Assembly (NCBI GenBank): GCA_964036275.1
Contig: OZ038437.1
Coordinates: forward strand, 9,815,960 to 9,879,959
Length of the DNA stretch: 64,000 nt
Reading direction: 5' to 3'
Source: Litoditis marina
Taxonomy: Eukaryota; Nematoda; Chromadorea; Rhabditida; Rhabditidae
This document shows, piece after piece, positions 32,353-44,942 of the stretch; the stretch's first letter is position 1; each line of letters begins with the position of its first letter. A program made the translations under genes and the position numbers. The notes beneath the pieces are model-generated. The model saw only the letters and a list, made by a program, of their open reading frames with translations. It was not told the DNA's origin and made no database searches.

Positions 32353-32424
32353 CTCCCCGGCCGGGAATTGAACCCGGGTCTCGCATGTGACAGACGCGGA
32401 TACTCACCACTATAATACCGTGGA
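32353..32424 (-). tRNA. tRNA-Asp(GTC) copy 25, T4A G10T
   Basis: Third occurrence of the double variant; partner of copy 20. Confidence 0.6.
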
Positions 32425-32674
32425 TCCGAAATAGGACTGTTGCAACGCGTATACCCGATCGGTGCCAGGCCCGCCTAATGAGAGCGAAATATACACACTG
32501 AATAGTTTCTAGTTCTGTTTCAATCAAAATTGACCAATATATTCACTTCTAATTGTAAACAACAACTTTCTACCACCCGAAAAACATACGTGACAACTCT
32601 TAGCTCAATCCACCCACTTTATTGACTGAAAATGTTAATTTTAGTTAATTTTAAAACACAGAAAAGCAAAACTT

Positions 32675-32746
32675 CTCCCCGGCCGGGAATTGAACCCGGG
32701 TCTCGCATGTGACAGACGCGGATACTCACCACTATACTACCGAGGA
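32675..32746 (-). tRNA. tRNA-Asp(GTC) copy 26
   Basis: Consensus, with the 10-bp trailer duplication. Confidence 0.93.
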
Positions 32747-32986
32747 TCCGAAATAGGACTGTTGCAACGCGTATACCCGATCGCTGCCAGGCCCGCCCAA
32801 TGAGAGCGAAATATGCACACTGAATAGTTTCTAGTTCTGTTTCAATCAAAATTGACCAATATATTCACTTCTAATTGTAAACAACAACTTTCTACCACCC
32901 GAAAAACATACGTGACAACTCTTAGCTCTATCTACCCACTTAATAAACCGAAAATGTTAATTTTAAAACACAGAAAAGCAAAAATT

Positions 32987-33058
32987 CTCCCCGGCCGGGA
33001 ATTGAACCCGGGTCTCGCATGTGACAGACGCGGATACTCACCACTATACTACCGAGGA
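32987..33058 (-). tRNA. tRNA-Asp(GTC) copy 27
   Basis: Consensus; T5; leader has AGTTCCTAG and, beyond it, CAATATGTTC, as at copy 13. Confidence 0.93.
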
Positions 33059-33298
33059 TCCGAAATAGGACTGTTGCAACGCGTATACCCGATCGCTGCC
33101 AGGCCCGCCCAATGAGAGCGAAATATGCACACTGAATAGTTCCTAGTTCTGTTTCAATCAAAATTGACCAATATGTTCACTTCTAATTGTAAACAACAAC
33201 TTTCTACCACCCGAAAAACATACGTGACAACTCTTAGCTCAATCCACCCACTTTATTGACTGAAAATGTTAATTTTAAAACACAGAAAAGCAAAAATT

Positions 33299-33370
33299 CT
33301 CCCCGGCCGGGAATTGAACCCGGGTCTCGCATGTGACAGACGCGGATACTCACCACTATACTACCGAGGA
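33299..33370 (-). tRNA. tRNA-Asp(GTC) copy 28
   Basis: Consensus; T5; anticodon 33335-33337. Confidence 0.93.
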
Positions 33371-33610
33371 TCCGAAATAGGACTGTTGCAACGCGTATAC
33401 CCGATCGCTGCCAGGCCCGCCCAATGAGAGCGAAATATGCACACTGAATAGTTTCTAGTTCTGTTTCAATCAAAATTGACCAATATATTCACTTCTAATT
33501 GTAAACAACAACTTTCTACCACCCGAAAAACATACGTGACAACTCTTAGCTCAATCCACCCACTTTATTGACTGAAAATGTTAATTTTAAAACACAGAAA
33601 AGCAAAACTT

Positions 33611-33682
33611 CTCCCCGGCCGGGAATTGAACCCGGGTCTCGCATGTGACAGACGCGGATACTCACCACTATACTACCGAGGA
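33611..33682 (-). tRNA. tRNA-Asp(GTC) copy 29
   Basis: Consensus; T4; anticodon 33647-33649. Confidence 0.93.
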
Positions 33683-33922
33683 TCCGAAATAGGACTGTTG
33701 CAACGCGTATACCCGATCGCTGCCAGGCCCGCCCAATGAGAGCGAAATATGCACACTGAATAGTTTCTAGTTCTGTTTCAATCAAAATTGACCAATATAT
33801 TCACTTCTAATTGTAAACAACAACTTTCTACCACCCGAAAAACATACGTGACAACTCTTAGCTCAATCCACCCACTTTAATGACTGAAAATGTTAATTTT
33901 AAAACACAGAAAAGCAAAATTT

Positions 33923-33994
33923 CTCCCCGGCCGGGAATTGAACCCGGATCTCGCATGTGACAGACGCGGATACTCACCACTATACTACCGAGGA
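33923..33994 (-). tRNA. tRNA-Asp(GTC) copy 30, C48T
   Basis: Third copy with the variable-loop change. Confidence 0.85.
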
Positions 33995-34234
33995 TCCGAA
34001 ATAGGACTGTTGCAACGCGTATACCCGATCGCTGCCAGGCCTGCCCAATGAGAGCGAAATATGCACACTGAATAGTTTCTAGTTCTGTTTCAATCAAAAT
34101 TGACCAATATATTCACTTCTAATTGTAAACAACAACTTTCTACCACCCGAAAAACATACGTGACAACTCTTAGCTCAATCCACCCACTTTATTGACTGAA
34201 AATGTTAATTTTAAAACACAGAAAAGCAAAACTT

Positions 34235-34306
34235 CTCCCCGGCCGGGAATTGAACCCGGGTCTCGCATGTGACAGACGCAGATACTCACCACTATACTAC
34301 CGAGGA
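34235..34306 (-). tRNA. tRNA-Asp(GTC) copy 31, C27T
   Basis: T27-G43 wobble; T4 terminator. Confidence 0.88.
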
Positions 34307-34546
34307 TCCGAAATAGGACTGTTGCAACGCGTATACCCGATCGCTGCCAGGCCCGCCCAATGAGAGCGAAATATACACACTGAATAGTTTCTAGTTCTGT
34401 TTCAATCAAAATTGACCAATATATTCACTTCTAATTGTAAACAACAACTTTCTACCACCCTAAAAACATATGTGACAGCTCGTAGCTCAATCTACCCACT
34501 TAATAAACTGAAAATGTGAATTTTGAAACACAGAAAAGCAAAAATT

Positions 34547-34618
34547 CTCCCCGGCCGGGAATTGAACCCGGGTCTCGCATGTGACAGACGCGGATACTCA
34601 CCACTATACTACCGAGGA
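34547..34618 (-). tRNA. tRNA-Asp(GTC) copy 32
   Basis: Consensus; T5; next step is 486 bp. Confidence 0.93.
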
Positions 34619-35032
34619 TCCGAAATAGGACTGTTGCAACGCGTATACCCGATCGCTGCCAGGCCCGCCCAATGAGAGCGAAATATACACACTGAATAGT
34701 TTATAGCCCTGTTTCAACCAAAACTGACCAATATCTTCACTTCTTATTGTAAACAACAACTTTCTACCACCCGAAAAACATATGTGACAGCTCTCTGCTC
34801 AATCTACCCACTTAATAAACTGAAAATGTTAATTTTGAAACACAGAAAAGCAAAAATTTTCCCCTATCCACACTGAATAGTGTTTAGCCCTGTTTCAACC
34901 AAAAATGACCAAAATCTCCACTTCTAATTGTAAACAATAGCTTTGTACCACCCGAAAAACATATGTGACAGCTCTATCCACCCACTTTATTGACTGAAAA
35001 TGTTAATTTTAAAACACAGAAAAGCAAAACTT

Positions 35033-35104
35033 CTCCCCGGCCGGGAATTGAACCCGGGTCTCGCATGTGACAGACGCGGATACTCACCACTATAATACCG
35101 TGGA
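35033..35104 (-). tRNA. tRNA-Asp(GTC) copy 33, T4A G10T
   Basis: Double variant; partner of copy 25 at 2,680 bp. Confidence 0.6.
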
Positions 35105-35354
35105 TCCGAAATAGGACTGTTGCAACGCGTATACCCGATCGGTGCCAGGCCCGCCTAATGAGAGCGAAATATACACACTGAATAGTTTCTAGTTCTGTTT
35201 CAATCAAAATTGACCAATATATTCACTTCTAATTGTAAACAACAACTTTCTACCACCCGAAAAACATACGTGACAACTCTTAGCTCAATCCACCCACTTT
35301 ATTGACTGAAAATGTTAATTTTAGTTAATTTTAAAACACAGAAAAGCAAAACTT

Positions 35355-35426
35355 CTCCCCGGCCGGGAATTGAACCCGGGTCTCGCATGTGACAGACGCG
35401 GATACTCACCACTATACTACCGAGGA
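35355..35426 (-). tRNA. tRNA-Asp(GTC) copy 34
   Basis: Consensus; leader carries a private GTATAACCG change. Confidence 0.93.
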
Positions 35427-35666
35427 TCCGAAATAGGACTGTTGCAACGCGTATAACCGATCGCTGCCAGGCCCGCCCAATGAGAGCGAAATATGCACAC
35501 TGAATAGTTTCTAGTTCTGTTTCAATCAAAATTGACCAATATATTCACTTCTAATTGTAAACAACAACTTTCTACCACCCGAAAAACATACGTGACAACT
35601 CTTAGCTCAATCCACCCACTTTAATGACTGAAAATGTTAATTTTAAAACACAGAAAAGCAAAATTT

Positions 35667-35738
35667 CTCCCCGGCCGGGAATTGAACCCGGGTCTCGCAT
35701 GTGACAGACGCGGATACTCACCACTATACTACCGAGGA
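35667..35738 (-). tRNA. tRNA-Asp(GTC) copy 35
   Basis: Consensus tRNA in the trailer context (AAAATTT) that elsewhere accompanies C48T: variant and flank are uncoupled here. Confidence 0.93.
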
Positions 35739-35978
35739 TCCGAAATAGGACTGTTGCAACGCGTATACCCGATCGCTGCCAGGCCCGCCCAATGAGAGCG
35801 AAATATGCACACTGAATAGTTTCTAGTTCTGTTTCAATCAAAATTGACCAATATATTCACTTCTAATTGTAAACAACAACTTTCTACCACCCGAAAAACA
35901 TACGTGACAACTCTTAGCTCAATCCACCCACTTTATTGACTGAAAATGTTAATTTTAAAACACAGAAAAGCAAAACTT

Positions 35979-36050
35979 CTCCCCGGCCGGGAATTGAACC
36001 CGGGTCTCGCATGTGACAGACGCAGATACTCACCACTATACTACCGAGGA
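35979..36050 (-). tRNA. tRNA-Asp(GTC) copy 36, C27T
   Basis: Partner of copy 31 at 1,744 bp. Confidence 0.88.
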
Positions 36051-36290
36051 TCCGAAATAGGACTGTTGCAACGCGTATACCCGATCGCTGCCAGGCCCGC
36101 CCAATGAGAGCGAAATATACACACTGAATAGTTTCTAGTTCTGTTTCAATCAAAATTGACCAATATATTCCCTTCTAATTGTAAACAACAACTTTCTACC
36201 ACCCTAAAAACATATGTGACAGCTCGTAGCTCAATCTACCCACTTAATAAACTGAAAATGTGAATTTTGAAACACAGAAAAGCAAAAATT

Positions 36291-36362
36291 CTCCCCGGCC
36301 GGGAATTGAACCCGGGTCTCGCATGTGACAGACGCGGATACTCACCACTATACTACCGAGGA
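36291..36362 (-). tRNA. tRNA-Asp(GTC) copy 37
   Basis: Consensus; T5. Confidence 0.93.
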
Positions 36363-36776
36363 TCCGAAATAGGACTGTTGCAACGCGTATACCCGATCGC
36401 TGCCAGGCCCGCCCAATGAGAGCGAAATATACACACTGAATAGTTTATAGCCCTGTTTCAACCAAAACTGACCAATATCTTCACTTCTTATTGTAAACAA
36501 CAACTTTCTACCACCCGAAAAACATATGTGACAGCTCTCTGCTCAATCTACCCACTTAATAAACTGAAAATGTTAATTTTGAAACACAGAAAAGCAAAAA
36601 TTCTCCCCTATCCACACTGAATAGTGTTTAGCCCTGTTTCAACCAAAAATGACCAAAATCTCCACTTCTAATTGTAAACAATAGCTTTGTACCACCCGAA
36701 AAACATATGTGACAGCTCTATCCACCCACTTTATTGACTGAAAATGTTAATTTTAAAACACAGAAAAGCAAAACTT

Positions 36777-36848
36777 CTCCCCGGCCGGGAATTGAACCCG
36801 GGTCTCGCATGTGACAGACGCGGATACTCACCACTATAATACCGTGGA
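36777..36848 (-). tRNA. tRNA-Asp(GTC) copy 38, T4A G10T
   Basis: Double variant; first unit of the 2,711-bp duplication. Confidence 0.6.
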
Positions 36849-37262
36849 TCCGAAATAGGACTGTTGCAACGCGTATACCCGATCGGTGCCAGGCCCGCCT
36901 AATGAGAGCGAAATATACACACTGAATAGTTTCTAGTTCTGTTTCAATCAAAATTGACCAATATATTCACTTCTAATTGTAAACAACAACTTTCTACCAC
37001 CCGAAAAACATACGTGACAACTCTTAGCTCAATCTACCCACTTAATAAACTGAAAATGTTAATTTTGAAACACAGAAAAGCAAAAATTCTCCCCTATCCA
37101 CACTGAATAGTGTTTAGCCCTGTTTCAACCAAAAATGACCAAAATCTCCACTTCTAATTGTAAACAATAGCTTTGTACCACCCGAAAAACATATGTGACA
37201 GCTCTATCCACCCACTTTATTGACTGAAAATGTTAATTTTAAAACACAGAAAAGCAAAACTT

Positions 37263-37334
37263 CTCCCCGGCCGGGAATTGAACCCGGGTCTCGCATGTGA
37301 CAGACGCGGATACTCACCACTATAATACCGAGGA
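37263..37334 (-). tRNA. tRNA-Asp(GTC) copy 39, G10T
   Basis: A-box G10 to T without the acceptor change; the 10-25 pair becomes T-T. Confidence 0.68.
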
Positions 37335-37574
37335 TCCGAAATAGGACTGTTGCAACGCGTATACCCGATCGGTGCCAGGCCCGCCTAATGAGAGCGAAAT
37401 ATACACACTGAATAGTTTCTAGTTCTGTTTCAATCAAAATTGACCAATATATTCACTTCTAATTGTAAACAACAACTTTCTACCACCCGAAAAACATACG
37501 TGACAACTCTTAGCTCAATCCACCCACTTTATTGACTGAAAATGTTAATTTTAAAACACAGAAAAGCAAAACTT

Positions 37575-37646
37575 CTCCCCTGCCGGGAATTGAACCCGGG
37601 TCTCGCATGTGACAGACGCGGATACTCACTACTATACTACCGAGGA
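37575..37646 (-). tRNA. tRNA-Asp(GTC) copy 40, C67A G18A
   Basis: C67A gives a G6-A67 mismatch in the acceptor stem; G18A removes a near-invariant D-loop base that contacts the T loop. Likely impaired. Confidence 0.6.
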
Positions 37647-38060
37647 TCCGAAATAGGACTGTTGCAACGCGTATACCCGATTGCTGCCAGGCCCGCCCAA
37701 TGAGAGCGAAATATACACACTGAATAGTTTATAGCCCTGTTTCAACCAAAACTGACCAATATCTTCACTTCTTATTGTAAACAACAACTTTCTACCACCC
37801 GAAAAACATATGTGACAGCTCTCTGCTCAATCTACCCACTTAATAAACTGAAAATGTTAATTTTGAAACACAGAAAAGCAAAAATTCTCCCCTATCCACA
37901 CTGAATAGTGTTTAGCCCTGTTTCAACCAAAAATGACCAAAATCTCCACTTCTAATTGTAAACAATAGCTTTGTACCACCCGAAAAACATATGTGACAGC
38001 TCTATCCACCCACTTTATTGACTGAAAATGTTAATTTTAAAACACAGAAAAGCAAAACTT

Positions 38061-38132
38061 CTCCCCGGCCGGGAATTGAACCCGGGTCTCGCATGTGACA
38101 GACGCGGATACTCACCACTATAATACCGAGGA
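38061..38132 (-). tRNA. tRNA-Asp(GTC) copy 41, G10T
   Basis: Single A-box change; preceded by a tRNA-less unit. Confidence 0.68.
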
Positions 38133-38379
38133 TCCGAAATAGGACTGTTGCAACGCGTATACCCGATCGGTGCCAGGCCCGCCTAATGAGAGCGAAATAT
38201 ACACACTGAATAGTTTCTAGTTCTGTTTCAATCAAAATTGACCAATATATTCACTTCTAATTGTAAACAACAACTTTCTACCACCCGAAAAACATACGTG
38301 ACAACTCTTAGCTCAATCCACAATCCACCCACTTTATTGACTGAAAATGTTAATTTTAAAACACAGAAAAGCAAAACTT

Positions 38380-38451
38380 CTCCCCGGCCGGGAATTGAAC
38401 CCGGGTCTCGCATGTGACAGACGCGGATACTCACCACTATACTACCGAGGA
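38380..38451 (-). tRNA. tRNA-Asp(GTC) copy 42
   Basis: Consensus; a 7-bp duplication (TCCACAA) in the spacer makes this step 319 bp. Confidence 0.93.
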
Positions 38452-38691
38452 TCCGAAATAGGACTGTTGCAACGCGTATACCCGATCGCTGCCAGGCCCG
38501 CCCAATGAGAGCGAAATATGCACACTGAATAGTTTCTAGTTCTGTTTCAATCAAAATTGACCAATATATTCACTTCTAATTGTAAACAACAACTTTCTAC
38601 CACCCGAAAAACATACGTGACAACTCTTAGCTCAATCCACCCACTTTATTGACTGAAAATGTTAATTTTAAAACACAGAAAAGCAAAACTT

Positions 38692-38763
38692 CTCCCCGGC
38701 CGGGAATTGAACCCGGGTCTCGCATGTGACAGACGCAGATACTCACCACTATACTACCGAGGA
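38692..38763 (-). tRNA. tRNA-Asp(GTC) copy 43, C27T
   Basis: Wobble change; leader lacks one CA (ATATACACTG). Confidence 0.88.
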
Positions 38764-39001
38764 TCCGAAATAGGACTGTTGCAACGCGTATACCCGATCG
38801 CTGCCAGGCCCGCCCAATGAGAGCGAAATATACACTGAATAGTTTCTAGTTCTGTTTCAATCAAAATTGACCAATATATTCACTTCTAATTGTAAGCAAC
38901 AACTTTCTACCACCCTAAAAACATATGTGACAGCTCGTAGCTCAATCTACCCACTTAATAAACTGAAAATGTGAATTTTGAAACACAGAAAAGCAAAAAT
39001 T

Positions 39002-39073
39002 CTCCCCGGCCGGGAATTGAACCCGGGTTTCGCATGTGACAGACGCGGATACTCACCACTATACTACCGAGGA
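39002..39073 (-). tRNA. tRNA-Asp(GTC) copy 44, G45A
   Basis: Only copy with G45 to A in the variable loop; probably mild. Confidence 0.87.
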
Positions 39074-39487
39074 TCCGAAATAGGACTGTTGCAACGCGTA
39101 TACCCGATCGCTGCCAGGCCCGCCCAATGAGAGCGAAATATACACACTGAATAGTTTATAGCCCTGTTTCAACCAAAACTGACCAATATCTTCACTTCTT
39201 ATTGTAAACAACAACTTTCTACCACCCGAAAAACATATGTGACAGCTCTCTGCTCAATCTACCCACTTAATAAACTGAAAATGTTAATTTTGAAACACAG
39301 AAAAGCAAAAATTCTCCCCTATCCACACTGAATAGTGTTTAGCCCTGTTTCAACCAAAAATGACCAAAATCTCCACTTCTAATTGTAAACAATAGCTTTG
39401 TACCACCCGAAAAACATATGTGACAGCTCTATCCACCCACTTTATTGACTGAAAATGTTAATTTTAAAACACAGAAAAGCAAAACTT

Positions 39488-39559
39488 CTCCCCGGCCGGG
39501 AATTGAACCCGGGTCTCGCATGTGACAGACGCGGATACTCACCACTATAATACCGTGGA
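39488..39559 (-). tRNA. tRNA-Asp(GTC) copy 45, T4A G10T
   Basis: Partner of copy 38; last occurrence of the double variant. Confidence 0.6.
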
Positions 39560-39973
39560 TCCGAAATAGGACTGTTGCAACGCGTATACCCGATCGGTGC
39601 CAGGCCCGCCTAATGAGAGCGAAATATACACACTGAATAGTTTCTAGTTCTGTTTCAATCAAAATTGACCAATATATTCACTTCTAATTGTAAACAACAA
39701 CTTTCTACCACCCGAAAAACATACGTGACAACTCTTAGCTCAATCTACCCACTTAATAAACTGAAAATGTTAATTTTGAAACACAGAAAAGCAAAAATTC
39801 TCCCCTATCCACACTGAATAGTGTTTAGCCCTGTTTCAACCAAAAATGACCAAAATCTCCACTTCTAATTGTAAACAATAGCTTTGTACCACCCGAAAAA
39901 CATATGTGACAGCTCTATCCACCCACTTTATTGACTGAAAATGTTAATTTTAAAACACAGAAAAGCAAAACTT

Positions 39974-40045
39974 CTCCCCGGCCGGGAATTGAACCCGGGT
40001 CTCGCATGTGACAGACGCGGATACTCACCACTATAATACCGAGGA
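39974..40045 (-). tRNA. tRNA-Asp(GTC) copy 46, G10T
   Basis: Partner of copy 39. Confidence 0.68.
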
Positions 40046-40285
40046 TCCGAAATAGGACTGTTGCAACGCGTATACCCGATCGGTGCCAGGCCCGCCTAAT
40101 GAGAGCGAAATATACACACTGAATAGTTTCTAGTTCTGTTTCAATCAAAATTGACCAATATATTCACTTCTAATTGTAAACAACAACTTTCTACCACCCG
40201 AAAAACATACGTGACAACTCTTAGCTCAATCCACCCACTTTATTGACTGAAAATGTTAATTTTAAAACACAGAAAAGCAAAACTT

Positions 40286-40357
40286 CTCCCCTGCCGGGAA
40301 TTGAACCCGGGTCTCGCATGTGACAGACGCGGATACTCACTACTATACTACCGAGGA
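40286..40357 (-). tRNA. tRNA-Asp(GTC) copy 47, C67A G18A
   Basis: Partner of copy 40; same two defects. Confidence 0.6.
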
Positions 40358-40771
40358 TCCGAAATAGGACTGTTGCAACGCGTATACCCGATTGCTGCCA
40401 GGCCCGCCCAATGAGAGCGAAATATACACACTGAATAGTTTATAGCCCTGTTTCAACCAAAACTGACCAATATCTTCACTTCTTATTGTAAACAACAACT
40501 TTCTACCACCCGAAAAACATATGTGACAGCTCTCTGCTCAATCTACCCACTTAATAAACTGAAAATGTTAATTTTGAAACACAGAAAAGCAAAAATTCTC
40601 CCCTATCCACACTGAATAGTGTTTAGCCCTGTTTCAACCAAAAATGACCAAAATCTCCACTTCTAATTGTAAACAATAGCTTTGTACCACCCGAAAAACA
40701 TATGTGACAGCTCTATCCACCCACTTTATTGACTGAAAATGTTAATTTTAAAACACAGAAAAGCAAAACTT

Positions 40772-40843
40772 CTCCCCGGCCGGGAATTGAACCCGGGTCT
40801 CGCATGTGACAGACGCGGATACTCACCACTATAATACCGAGGA
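40772..40843 (-). tRNA. tRNA-Asp(GTC) copy 48, G10T
   Basis: Partner of copy 41. Confidence 0.68.
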
Positions 40844-41090
40844 TCCGAAATAGGACTGTTGCAACGCGTATACCCGATCGGTGCCAGGCCCGCCTAATGA
40901 GAGCGAAATATACACACTGAATAGTTTCTAGTTCTGTTTCAATCAAAATTGACCAATATATTCACTTCTAATTGTAAACAACAACTTTCTACCACCCGAA
41001 AAACATACGTGACAACTCTTAGCTCAATCCACAATCCACCCACTTTATTGACTGAAAATGTTAATTTTAAAACACAGAAAAGCAAAACTT

Positions 41091-41162
41091 CTCCCCGGCC
41101 GGGAATTGAACCCGGGTCTCGCATGTGACAGACGCGGATACTCACCACTATACTACCGAGGA
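41091..41162 (-). tRNA. tRNA-Asp(GTC) copy 49
   Basis: Consensus; partner of copy 42 with the same 7-bp spacer duplication. Confidence 0.93.
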
Positions 41163-41576
41163 TCCGAAATAGGACTGTTGCAACGCGTATACCCGATCGC
41201 TGCCAGGCCCGCCCAATGAGAGCGAAATATACACACTGAATAGTTTATAGCCCTGTTTCAACCAAAACTGACCAATATCTTCACTTCTTATTGTAAACAA
41301 CAACTTTCTACCACCCGAAAAACATATGTGACAGCTCTCTGCTCAATCTACCCACTTAATAAACTGAAAATGTTAATTTTGAAACACAGAAAAGCAAAAA
41401 TTCTCCCCTATCCACACTGAATAGTGTTTAGCCCTGTTTCAACCAAAAATGACCAAAATCTCCACTTCTAATTGTAAACAATAGCTTTGTACCACCCGAA
41501 AAACATATGTGACAGCTCTATCCACCCACTTTATTGACTGAAAATGTTAATTTTAAAACACAGAGAAACAAAACTT

Positions 41577-41648
41577 CTCCCCGGCCGGGAATTGAACCCG
41601 GGTCTCGCATGTGACAGACGCGGATACTCACCACTATAATACCGAGGA
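41577..41648 (-). tRNA. tRNA-Asp(GTC) copy 50, G10T
   Basis: Trailer reads GAGAAACAAAAC, so the first T4 stays but the backup T4 is lost. Confidence 0.66.
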
Positions 41649-41888
41649 TCCGAAATAGGACTGTTGCAACGCGTATACCCGATCGGTGCCAGGCCCGCCT
41701 AATGAGAGCGAAATATACACACTGAATAGTTTCTAGTTCTGTTTCAATCAAAATTGACCAATATATTCACTTCTAATTGTAAACAACAACTTTCTACCAC
41801 CCGAAAAACATACGTGACAACTCTTAGCTCAATCCACCCACTTTATTGACTGAAAATGTTAATTTTAAAACACAGAAAAGCAAAACTT

Positions 41889-41960
41889 CTCCCCGGCCGG
41901 GAATTGAACCCGGGTCTCGCATGTGACAGACGCGGATACTCACTACTATACTACCGAGGA
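41889..41960 (-). tRNA. tRNA-Asp(GTC) copy 51, G18A
   Basis: D-loop G18 to A only. Confidence 0.72.
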
Positions 41961-42200
41961 TCCGAAATAGGACTGTTGCAACGCGTATACCCGATCGCTG
42001 CCAGGCCCGCCCAATGAGAGCGAAATATACACACTGAATAGTTTCTAGTTCTGTTTCAATCAAAATTGACCAATATATTCACTTCTAATTGTAAACAACA
42101 ACTTTCTACCACCCTAAAAACATATGTGACAGCTAGTAGCTCAATCTACCCACTTAATAAACTGAAAATGTGAATTTTGAAACACAGAAAAGCAAAAATT

Positions 42201-42272
42201 CTCCCCGGCCGGGAATTGAACCCGGGTCTCGCATGTGACAGACGCGGATACTCACCACTATACTACCGAGGA
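42201..42272 (-). tRNA. tRNA-Asp(GTC) copy 52
   Basis: Consensus; T5. Confidence 0.93.
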
Positions 42273-42686
42273 TCCGAAATAGGACTGTTGCAACGCGTAT
42301 ACCCGATCGCTGCCAGGCCCGCCCAATGAGAGCGAAATATACACACTGAATAGTTTATAGCCCTGTTTCAACCAAAACTGACCAATATCTTCACTTCTTA
42401 TTGTAAACAACAACTTTCTACCACCCGAAAAACATATGTGACAGCTCTCTGCTCAATCTACCCACTTAATAAACTGAAAATGTTAATTTTGAAACACAGA
42501 AAAGCAAAAATTCTCCCCTATCCACACTGAATAGTGTTTAGCCCTGTTTCAACCAAAAATGACCAAAATCTCCACTTCTAATTGTAAACAATAGCTTTGT
42601 ACCACCCGAAAAACATATGTGACAGCTCTATCCACCCACTTTATTGACTGAAAATGTTAATTTTAAAACACAGAAAAGCAAAACTT

Positions 42687-42758
42687 CTCCCCGGCCGGGA
42701 ATTGAACCCGGGTCTCGCATGTGACAGACGCGGATACTCACCACTATAATACCGAGGA
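42687..42758 (-). tRNA. tRNA-Asp(GTC) copy 53, G10T
   Basis: A-box change; leader has TTCTAAACAA in place of TTGTAAACAA. Confidence 0.68.
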
Positions 42759-42998
42759 TCCGAAATAGGACTGTTGCAACGCGTATACCCGATCGGTGCC
42801 AGGCCCGCCTAATGAGAGCGAAATATACACACTGAATAGTTTCTAGTTCTGTTTCAATCAAAATTGACCAATATATTCACTTCTAATTCTAAACAACAAC
42901 TTTCTACCACCCGAAAAACATACGTGACAACTCTTAGCTCAATCCACCCACTTTATTGACTGAAAATGTTAATTTTAAAACACAGAAAAGCAAAACTT

Positions 42999-43070
42999 CT
43001 CCCCGGCCGGGAATTGAACCCGGGTCTCGCATGTGACAGACGCGGATACTCACTACTATACTACCGAGGA
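42999..43070 (-). tRNA. tRNA-Asp(GTC) copy 54, G18A
   Basis: D-loop change as in copy 51. Confidence 0.72.
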
Positions 43071-43310
43071 TCCGAAATAGGACTGTTGCAACGCGTATAC
43101 CCGATCGGTGCCAGGCCCGCCCAATGAGAGCGAAATATACACACTGAATAGTTTATAGCCCTGTTTCAATCAAAACTGACCAATATATTCACTTCTAATT
43201 GTAAACAACAACTTTCTACCACCCGAAAAACATACGTGACAACTCTTAGCTCAATCCACCCACTTTAACGACTGAAAATGTAAATTTTAAAACACAGAAA
43301 AGCAAAACTT

Positions 43311-43382
43311 CTCCCCGGCCGGGAATTGAACCCGGGTCTCGCATGTGACAGACGCGGATACTCACCACTATACTACCGAGGA
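43311..43382 (-). tRNA. tRNA-Asp(GTC) copy 55
   Basis: Consensus; begins a run of twelve uninterrupted 312-bp steps (copies 54-66). Confidence 0.93.
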
Positions 43383-43622
43383 TCCGAAATAGGACTGTTG
43401 CAACGCGTATACCCGATCGGTGCCAGGCCCGCCTAATGAGAGCGAAATATACACACTGAATAGTTTCTAGTTCTGTTTCAATCAAAATTGACCAATATAT
43501 TCACTTCTAATTGTAAACAACAACTTTCTACCACCCGAAGAACATACGTGACAACTCTTAGCTCAATCCACCCACTTTAATGACTGAAAATGTTAATTTT
43601 AAAACACAGAAAAGCAAAACTT

Positions 43623-43694
43623 CTCCCCGGCCGGGAATTGAACCCGGGTCTCGCATGTGACAGACGCGGATACTCACCACTATACTACCGAGGA
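43623..43694 (-). tRNA. tRNA-Asp(GTC) copy 56
   Basis: Consensus; leader CGAAACAGGACTG; partner of copy 61. Confidence 0.93.
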
Positions 43695-43934
43695 TCCGAA
43701 ACAGGACTGTTGCAACGCGTATACCCGATCGGTGCCAGGCCCGCCCAATGAGAGCGAAATATACACACTGAATAGTTACTAGTTCTGTTTCAATCAAAAT
43801 TGACCAATATATTCACTTCTAATTGTAAACAACAACTTTCTACCACCCGAAAAACATACGTGACAACTCTTAGCTCAATCCACCCACTTTAATGACTGAA
43901 AATGTTAATTTTAAAACACAGAAAAGCAAAACTT

Positions 43935-44006
43935 CTCCCCGGCCGGGAATTGAACCCGGGTCTCGCATGTGACAGACGCGGATACTCACCACTATACTAC
44001 CGAGGA
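43935..44006 (-). tRNA. tRNA-Asp(GTC) copy 57
   Basis: Consensus; anticodon 43971-43973. Confidence 0.93.
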
Positions 44007-44246
44007 TCCGAAATAGGACTGTTGCAACGCGTATACCCGATCGGTGCCAGGCCCGCCCAATGAGAGCGAAATATACACACTGAATAGTTTCTAGTTCTGT
44101 TTCAATCAAAATTGACCAATATATTCACTTCTAATTGTAAACAACAACTTTCTACCACCCGAAAAACATACGTGACAACTCTTAGCTCAATCCACCCACT
44201 TTAATGACTGAGAATGTTAATTTTAAAACACAGAAAAGCAAAACTT

Positions 44247-44318
44247 CTCCCCGGCCGGGAATTGAACCCGGGTCTCGCATGTGACAGACGCGGATACTCA
44301 CCACTATACTACCGAGGA
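44247..44318 (-). tRNA. tRNA-Asp(GTC) copy 58
   Basis: Consensus; spacer has a private CTGAGAATG. Confidence 0.93.
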
Positions 44319-44558
44319 TCCGAAATAGGACTGTTGCAACGCGTATACCCGATCGGTGCCAGGCCCGCCTAATGAGAGCGAAATATACACACTGAATAGT
44401 TTCTAGTTCTGTTTCAATCAAAATTGACCAATATATTCACTTCTAATTGTAAACAACAACTTTCTACCACCCGAAAAACATACGTGACAACTCTTAGCTC
44501 AATCCACCCACTCTATTGACTGAAAATGTTAATTTTAAAACACAGAAAAGCAAAACTT

Positions 44559-44630
44559 CTCCCCGGCCGGGAATTGAACCCGGGTCTCGCATGTGACAGA
44601 CGCGGATACTCACCACTATACTACCGAGGA
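44559..44630 (-). tRNA. tRNA-Asp(GTC) copy 59
   Basis: Consensus; anticodon 44595-44597. Confidence 0.93.
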
Positions 44631-44870
44631 TCCGAAACAGGACTGTTGCAACGCGTATACCCGATCGGTGCCAGGCCCGCCCAATGAGAGCGAAATATAC
44701 ACACTGAATAGTTTCTAGTTCTGTTTCAATCAAAATTGACCAATATATTCACTTCTAATTGTAAACAACAACTTTCTACCACCCGAAAAACATACGTGAC
44801 AACTCTTAGCTCAATCCACCCACTTTAATGACTGAAAATGTAAATTTTAAAACACAGAAAAGCAAAACTT

Positions 44871-44942
44871 CTCCCCGGCCGGGAATTGAACCCGGGTCTC
44901 GCATGTGACAGACGCGGATACTCACCACTATACTACCGAGGA
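44871..44942 (-). tRNA. tRNA-Asp(GTC) copy 60
   Basis: Consensus; partner of copy 55 at 1,560 bp. Confidence 0.93.

Larger units (their letters stand above)
36777..41162 (-). repeat. Higher-order duplication, 2,711 bp
   Basis: Copies 38-42 correspond to 45-49 at 2,711 bp. Both share T4A/G10T, G10T, C67A/G18A and G10T variants in order, and a 7-bp spacer insertion giving a 319-bp step. Confidence 0.9.
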
